From: Pseudomonadota bacterium
GTDB lineage: Bacteria > Pseudomonadota > Gammaproteobacteria > Enterobacterales > Enterobacteriaceae
Direction of reading: 5' to 3'
Length of the DNA: 10,816 nucleotides
Assembly (NCBI GenBank): GCA_023454395.1
Contig: JAEYFY010000295.1
Coordinates: 1 to 10,816 of the forward strand
In this document: piece by piece, positions 6,932 to 10,816 of the stretch
Numbering within the stretch: the first letter of the stretch is position 1
Layout: each line of letters begins with the position of its first letter
Program-made: the position numbers and the translations under genes
Notes under the pieces: model-generated
What the model was told of the DNA's origin: nothing
What the model saw: the letters and a program-made list of their open reading frames with translations, nothing else
Databases searched by the model: none

Positions 6932-7253
6932 CTTGTAACGCCTTGCTGCTCTATGTGCTATATCAATATTCACCAGTACTCAATAAGGATGGACTGCCAA
7001 TTTGCGATCTTTATCTTTAACATAAATGCGCATCCTAATGGGAGTGAAGATAAATAAGCAAATGGATTATTTTCCCTGTTAAAATAGAGAAATAAATTGA
7101 GCGAATTTAGAAATAAAATTTAAATTTGTCTTATATTAAAAAAACGAGCGCTTTAATTTCACCTTTTTTATAAAACCGTTATAGTCAATAATATTGCTAT
7201 CTTAAATTGCTTTCTTTAAACGAATATAGCCGTCACATAAGGCTCTCTAAAAT

Positions 7254-8771
7254 ATGAATCGAATCTCACGATTAACGGCTGATATTACCCGCGCCGATTT
7301 TGCTTTAACCCATCAACAGCAATTACTCCAATTGCTGACTCAACACTTTCCGACTAAGTATCGCTCTCTATTTGCGACGCCAGAGAAAAAGTCGGATGAC
7401 GTGGTTGAATGGTATTCGCCTGTTTCTGGTAATCCTGTCGCTTTAACATCGTTACAAGGGCAAGAGCAGCAAGAAATAAGACGTATTTTAGATGAACGCC
7501 TTAACGATATTAAAACGCAAACGGCGCTATTAGCATCGCAAAATAGAATTACGGATGAAGAGCGCCATATTTTAGATACGGCATCCACGCTACCTGATAG
7601 CGAAAGTGTCTATATTATTAATGGGCAACCCGTTATTACTTGGTGGCCACGCACAACACCATTACCACCCCCTATTGCACAAGTCACCGCAGGTGCAAGT
7701 GCCGCGGCTGCGGGTGCCGCACTTGCCAATATACCCGCCAAAACACGTAACCGCTGGCTACGTTGGTTATTACTACTGTTATTCTTACTGTTTTTGATCT
7801 TATTGGCATCTTGGCTGAAAGGCTGTTTTGATCCGAAAGCATTTCCTCCTGTGGTTGAAGAGAAACCAGCCGTTGTCATACCGCCACAACCAGAGCCTGT
7901 TCCGGAGCCAGAGCCAATTCCTGAACCCGCGCCAGAACCTGAACCAGAGCCTGAACCTGTACCAGAACCCACTCCAGTACCTGAGCCAGAGCCAGCACCT
8001 AAGCCTGTGCCAGTGAAAAAACTCACTCCATTAGAAGCTTGTGTACAAGATGAAGTGAAAAAAACGGGTGTGACAGAGAAAACAGCAAATGCGACTTGTG
8101 AAAACCGCTTAGCAAACAAAATTAAGCAAATGTGTCCTGCCGATCGCCCTGCGGAACTTGCGCCTCAAGTGATCCTCATCTTTGATGCTTCCGGCTCTAT
8201 GGCGCTGAGCATGAGTTTAACAGAAAATGATTTAGACTATATCGCTTCAACTGGACAACTTTTCCCAGGTTATGATGCCGAACCTCGACGGATCACAACA
8301 GCAAGAAACGCAGCAATAAAAATCATTAATAACATTCCGTCAGATATGAAAATTACCACCGTTGTGGCATCTGACTGTGGTGTGGTGAAATCCAGCCCTG
8401 CTTATGGCGGTAATGAGAGATCAAAATTACTCAGTTACATTAAGCGCATTGAGCCAGATAGTGGCACACCATTAGCCGAATCTATTAAACGTGCAGGTAA
8501 TTTAATTAAAGGCAATAATCGTGACACTATTATTGTGTTGTTATCAGACGGTTTAGAGTCTTGCGATCAAGATCCTTGTGCGGCAGCCAGAACCTTAAAA
8601 CGCGCTCATCCTCGTGCCGTCATTAATGTGGTGGATATTTTAGGTACAGGCGCAGGTAACTGTGTGGCGAATGCAACTGGCGGTCAAGTCTTCACCGCGC
8701 GTAATGCGAATGAAGTCAGTTTAATGACTCGAAAAGCGATTGAAGATTATATTCCAAAGAACTGTAAATAA
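7254..8771 (+). CDS. Membrane-anchored vWA-domain protein with SrfA-like N-terminal domain
   Basis: The product has 505 residues. Residues 1-140 form a cytoplasmic domain with VVEWYSPVSG (50-59) and VYIINGQPVITWW (119-131), matching the start of the SrfA protein encoded downstream. An Ala/Gly-rich stretch (145-160) precedes one membrane helix (about 169-188), preceded by basic KTRNRWLR. This gives an N-in, C-out topology, and the helix ends in LKGCF (Cys191). A Pro-Glu spacer (213-250) follows. The vWA domain spans about 300-500 with an intact MIDAS: DASGS (Asp311, Ser313, Ser315), Thr405 in SGTPLAES and Asp432 in LSDG. Eight further cysteines (263, 282, 294, 375, 437, 442, 470, 504) fit periplasmic disulfides. 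The ATG has only a weak AAGG 11 bases upstream. vWA domains bind protein partners through a divalent metal; the partner here is unknown. A role with SrfA is inferred from homology and position. Confidence 0.9.
   Translation: MNRISRLTADITRADFALTHQQQLLQLLTQHFPTKYRSLFATPEKKSDDVVEWYSPVSGNPVALTSLQGQEQQEIRRILDERLNDIKTQTALLASQNRITDEERHILDTASTLPDSESVYIINGQPVITWWPRTTPLPPPIAQVTAGASAAAAGAALANIPAKTRNRWLRWLLLLLFLLFLILLASWLKGCFDPKAFPPVVEEKPAVVIPPQPEPVPEPEPIPEPAPEPEPEPEPVPEPTPVPEPEPAPKPVPVKKLTPLEACVQDEVKKTGVTEKTANATCENRLANKIKQMCPADRPAELAPQVILIFDASGSMALSMSLTENDLDYIASTGQLFPGYDAEPRRITTARNAAIKIINNIPSDMKITTVVASDCGVVKSSPAYGGNERSKLLSYIKRIEPDSGTPLAESIKRAGNLIKGNNRDTIIVLLSDGLESCDQDPCAAARTLKRAHPRAVINVVDILGTGAGNCVANATGGQVFTARNANEVSLMTRKAIEDYIPKNCK
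7890..8003 (+). repeat. Degenerate 6-base repeat encoding a Pro-Glu spacer
   Basis: Imperfect tandem CCWGAR-type hexamers encode about 19 Pro-X dipeptides, mostly Pro-Glu (residues 213-250 of the vWA protein). The codons vary (CCA/CCT/CCG/CCC with GAG/GAA), so the repeat is kept at protein level rather than being a fresh DNA expansion. Such stretches form stiff polyproline-II rods, as in the periplasmic part of TonB. Here it would hold the vWA head away from the inner membrane. Confidence 0.85.
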
Positions 8772-8799
8772 TGATTGATTACTGTTTCTAATATTTAAC

Positions 8800-8837
8800 T
8801 CACCCTCTTTGGTTTAACATTGAGGGTGAATTTTTTT
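8800..8837 (+). terminator. Rho-independent terminator after the vWA gene
   Basis: TCACCCTC (8800-8807) pairs with GAGGGTGA (8822-8829) around a 14-base loop, followed by seven T residues at 8831-8837. It lies 28 bases past the vWA stop and should separate that gene from srfA. Confidence 0.8.
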
Positions 8838-8966
8838 CACGTATCACGCGCATTTTATTATTATATTGAAGTTGACAAGCTCTATATCTTATCTATTTAA
8901 GACCATTCTTTAATTAGGTGATTTTTTTCTTTTCTTATTCTCTGCATTATTCAGAATAAACCTATT

Positions 8967-8984
8967 TTGTGATTATTATCACAA
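8967..8984. promoter_or_regulatory. CRP-type binding site
   Basis: TTGTGAT-N4-ATCACAA is a perfect palindrome that contains TGTGA-N6-TCACA, the exact core consensus of the cAMP receptor protein. It also fits the CRP-family position weights loosely shared by FNR, but the G in TGTGA favours CRP. It lies about 290 bases upstream of the best srfA promoter, too far for classical class I or II activation there. It may serve a more distal start or act in a compound arrangement. Confidence 0.65.
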
Positions 8985-9230
8985 CAACCAGACGATCATT
9001 AATAGTCTGTCCTTTTATATTTTGTCTTTTTTTTCTTCTATTTCATTATTTTTTAATGTAAAACTCAATATATCGGTGATTTAATCCATATATTTAAGAA
9101 AATATAGCGCAACCTGTAACGTCATTATTTAATTATCCTAATCGTCACCTTAATATTCCCTCTTTCACTCAAGAAAAATAAAAAAACCTTTAATAATAAT
9201 CAGTTAATTAACCCGAAATAATCCGCTAGA

Positions 9231-9259
9231 TAGACACCCAATTTCTGATAATATAAAAT
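9231..9259 (+). promoter_or_regulatory. Sigma-70-type promoter of srfA
   Basis: TAGACA (9231-9236) and TAAAAT (9254-9259) are 17 bp apart, and each matches the consensus at five of six positions. Transcription would start near 9266, leaving a leader of about 80-90 bases before srfA. It is the best promoter seen in the gap. Confidence 0.6.
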
Positions 9260-9354
9260 GTATATTAATTTTATATCTTTATTTTTAGCCTTAAAGCCTA
9301 TTTACGGATAAGCCAACTTACCCATAGATAATCTTGCCTAGCGGAATGATCGTC

Positions 9355-10816
9355 GTGAATAAAGCATTCTTACGAAGTGGTAAATTAGAAAATTACCTCC
9401 CTATGGGAGAAAATGGACAGGCTGTTTATATCTCTGCCCTGCAACTGCGTGAAACTCTGCGTTTAAGAGGAAAGGCACATATTTCTCAATGTCTTGCGAT
9501 CCCTCAACCCAATGAAACGGGTGAGCGCATTGACTGGTATTCACCAATTGACGGCTCTGTTATTCCTTGGTCTGCGGCTTCAGAAGAAGAGCGCACCGCC
9601 GCTTATACTCTACTGAAACAAAATCAAGATGACTTAATCGCCTTTAGCGAAAAAGAACAGCAAAGGGCTGGAAATAAAGAAAGTCAACTTTTTGGCGCAC
9701 TGCTTAGTAAAACTATCCAATTTCCTGACGAAAACCATATTTTTATTGTTGATGGGCAGCCAATTATTACCTTTTGGGGCTTTGTCAGCGCTAATCAACA
9801 ACTGAGAGTTGACCCTGTTGCTTGCTTAAAGCCAGCTGTCGCGCCAATCGCACCAACATCAACAGTGGTTCCACCAGCACAAGAAAAAGTCATCATTACT
9901 GAGACTAAGCGCCCTTGGTGGCGTTTCTTATGGTGGCTGTTACCTTTATTATTACTGCTACTCGCTATTTTCTTCTTAAGAGGCTGTTTCTCAACGCCAG
10001 CGTTACCTACGGTCGATATTAAAACGCCAGATATTGAAGCGCCTAAATTACCCGATCCGACACTTGAAAAGCCGAAAGTTCCCACAGTGGTAACCAACGG
10101 TCACACCGTCGGTGTGCCAACAGGCACCATTCACACAGGAACATTAGGCACTGTGGATGCGAATGGAAATGTGATTAATGGCACTGATGGTAACGGTGCG
10201 GTGGTTGATCCTAATACGGGCTTACCTGTAGTTGATCCTCAAACAGACAATAACCAAGGTGCCTTACCTGAAGGAACATTGCCTGAAAATGCACAACAGC
10301 CGGATGTACCACCGGTTGATCCTGCTGCACAAAATGAGCAACCGAAAACAGATAACAACCCAAATACAGGGAATGAGAACAACACGCCTAACCCTCCTGT
10401 TGATCCCAATGCCCCACCCGATGTCACACCGCCAACAACAGCGGATAACACAACACCACTGACTATTCCTGCGAATGCATTAGCGAATGGCTCCACTCAA
10501 TTCCTAAATGGTCAATGGAAAGCTGGGGCGGGAATTCAAGATCAAAAAACAGGTAAACCACTGAGCCTAAATTACCAACTAGATAATGGTAAAGGACAAG
10601 TCGTAATGACACGCAGTGATGGCGTGACCTGCAAAGCGCCTGTCAACGCAGCCGTTAATCAAGGTGGATTAAATATTAATAACCAAGGTCAGGCTCTGTG
10701 TAGTGATGGTTCAAACTATTTGATGCCAAATATTATTTGCCAGCCAGGAAGCCAAAATATTGCTGATTGCCAAGGGAAATATGAAAACAGTCAGCCATTC
10801 CCATTATCAATGAAGC
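9355..10816 (+). CDS. srfA: SrfA-family protein, 3' end outside the window
   Basis: An open frame of 487 codons continues past the right edge. The N-terminus, LENYLPMGENGQAVYISALQ and following, is recalled as typical of the SrfA family, named with srfB and srfC as SsrB-regulated genes of Salmonella; the molecular role is not settled. Residues 1-185 form a cytoplasmic domain with IDWYSPIDG (59-67) and IFIVDGQPIITFW (129-141). One membrane helix (about 189-207) after KRPWWR gives N-in, C-out topology and ends in LRGCF (Cys211). Then comes a long Pro/Asn/Asp-rich spacer (213 to about 370), and from about 380 a periplasmic domain with Cys426, 449, 462 and 472, probably disulfide-bonded. The start chosen is GTG at 9355, with GCGGA 9 bases upstream. 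An in-frame ATG at 9346 adds three residues but touches that ribosome site. srfB and srfC would be expected to follow. Confidence 0.88.
   Translation, partial: MNKAFLRSGKLENYLPMGENGQAVYISALQLRETLRLRGKAHISQCLAIPQPNETGERIDWYSPIDGSVIPWSAASEEERTAAYTLLKQNQDDLIAFSEKEQQRAGNKESQLFGALLSKTIQFPDENHIFIVDGQPIITFWGFVSANQQLRVDPVACLKPAVAPIAPTSTVVPPAQEKVIITETKRPWWRFLWWLLPLLLLLLAIFFLRGCFSTPALPTVDIKTPDIEAPKLPDPTLEKPKVPTVVTNGHTVGVPTGTIHTGTLGTVDANGNVINGTDGNGAVVDPNTGLPVVDPQTDNNQGALPEGTLPENAQQPDVPPVDPAAQNEQPKTDNNPNTGNENNTPNPPVDPNAPPDVTPPTTADNTTPLTIPANALANGSTQFLNGQWKAGAGIQDQKTGKPLSLNYQLDNGKGQVVMTRSDGVTCKAPVNAAVNQGGLNINNQGQALCSDGSNYLMPNIICQPGSQNIADCQGKYENSQPFPLSMK

Larger units (their letters stand above)
6843..7253. 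other. Divergent intergenic region between the nik operon and the vWA gene
   Basis: This 411-base gap holds the two inverted repeats described at 6872-6889 and 6917-6931 on the nik side. On the vWA side, TTGAGC and TTAAAT 17 bases apart (about 7097-7125) form a possible weak promoter. A reading of 18 codons near 7028 lacks a ribosome site and is not called. I see no RNA gene or repeat family. Confidence 0.55.
8838..9345 (+). other. Long AT-rich upstream region of srfA
   Basis: About 500 bases without a credible ORF on either strand. It contains a consensus TTGACA (8872-8877) with only weak -10 sequences after it, a perfect CRP-type palindrome (8967-8984), and a good promoter close to srfA (9231-9259). 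The rest is A/T-rich runs. I see no RNA gene, though an untranslated transcript from the upstream sites is possible. Confidence 0.55.

Noticed and set aside
7890-8003. CRISPR-like or minisatellite array
   Set aside because: Units are six bases, imperfect and in frame with a Pro-Glu protein spacer; there are no unique spacers.
7610-8119. Minus-strand open frame with Gly-Ser repeats opposite the vWA gene
   Set aside because: It is the antisense reading of the Pro-Glu codons; it has no ribosome site and lies fully inside a gene with clear domains.
9795-10496. Minus-strand and alternative-frame openings within srfA
   Set aside because: The plus-strand frame from 9355 is open through to 10816 and encodes a coherent SrfA-family protein; the others are shadows of its low-complexity spacer.

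Overview
The window is AT-rich, gene-dense gammaproteobacterial DNA. Gene content and base composition fit an enteric bacterium of the Proteus/Providencia type (Morganellaceae); this is inference, since the window holds no rRNA or other taxonomic marker. No insertion sequence, tRNA, CRISPR array or phage gene is visible.

Layout. (1) Positions 1-104, minus strand: the first 34 codons of an FGGY-family sugar kinase, with an AT-rich upstream region holding a perfect 26-bp inverted repeat of DeoR/GlpR style. (2) Positions 545-973, plus strand: a small exported cysteine-rich protein I do not recognise. It ends at a strong bidirectional terminator shared with the converging operon. (3) Positions 1031-6842, minus strand: a six-gene operon read as SAM methyltransferase, nikA, nikB, nikC, nikD, nikE. 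This is a complete nickel(-chelate) ABC importer led by a methyltransferase. NikA keeps the residues that line the nickel-chelate pocket of E. coli NikA. No nikR follows the operon. (4) Positions 7254-8771, plus strand: a single-pass inner-membrane protein with a proline-glutamate spacer and a periplasmic von Willebrand factor A domain with an intact MIDAS. (5) From 9355 to the window end, plus strand: SrfA-family protein, incomplete at its 3' end. It belongs to the srfABC group first named as SsrB-regulated genes in Salmonella.

How the parts work together. The minus-strand operon should bring nickel, probably as a small-molecule chelate, from the periplasm to the cytoplasm. The leading methyltransferase may make or modify the chelator, but its substrate cannot be read from sequence. 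On the right side, the vWA protein and SrfA share more than neighbourhood. Their N-terminal cytoplasmic domains are homologous: each has a WYSP motif and, 71-74 residues later, a GQP[VI]IT[WF]W motif. Each is followed by one membrane helix ending in L-[KR]-G-C-F, a Pro-rich periplasmic spacer and a different C-terminal domain. They look like paralogous membrane anchors with exchanged periplasmic heads, so the vWA protein is probably a fourth component of the Srf system. That is the most interesting observation in this window.
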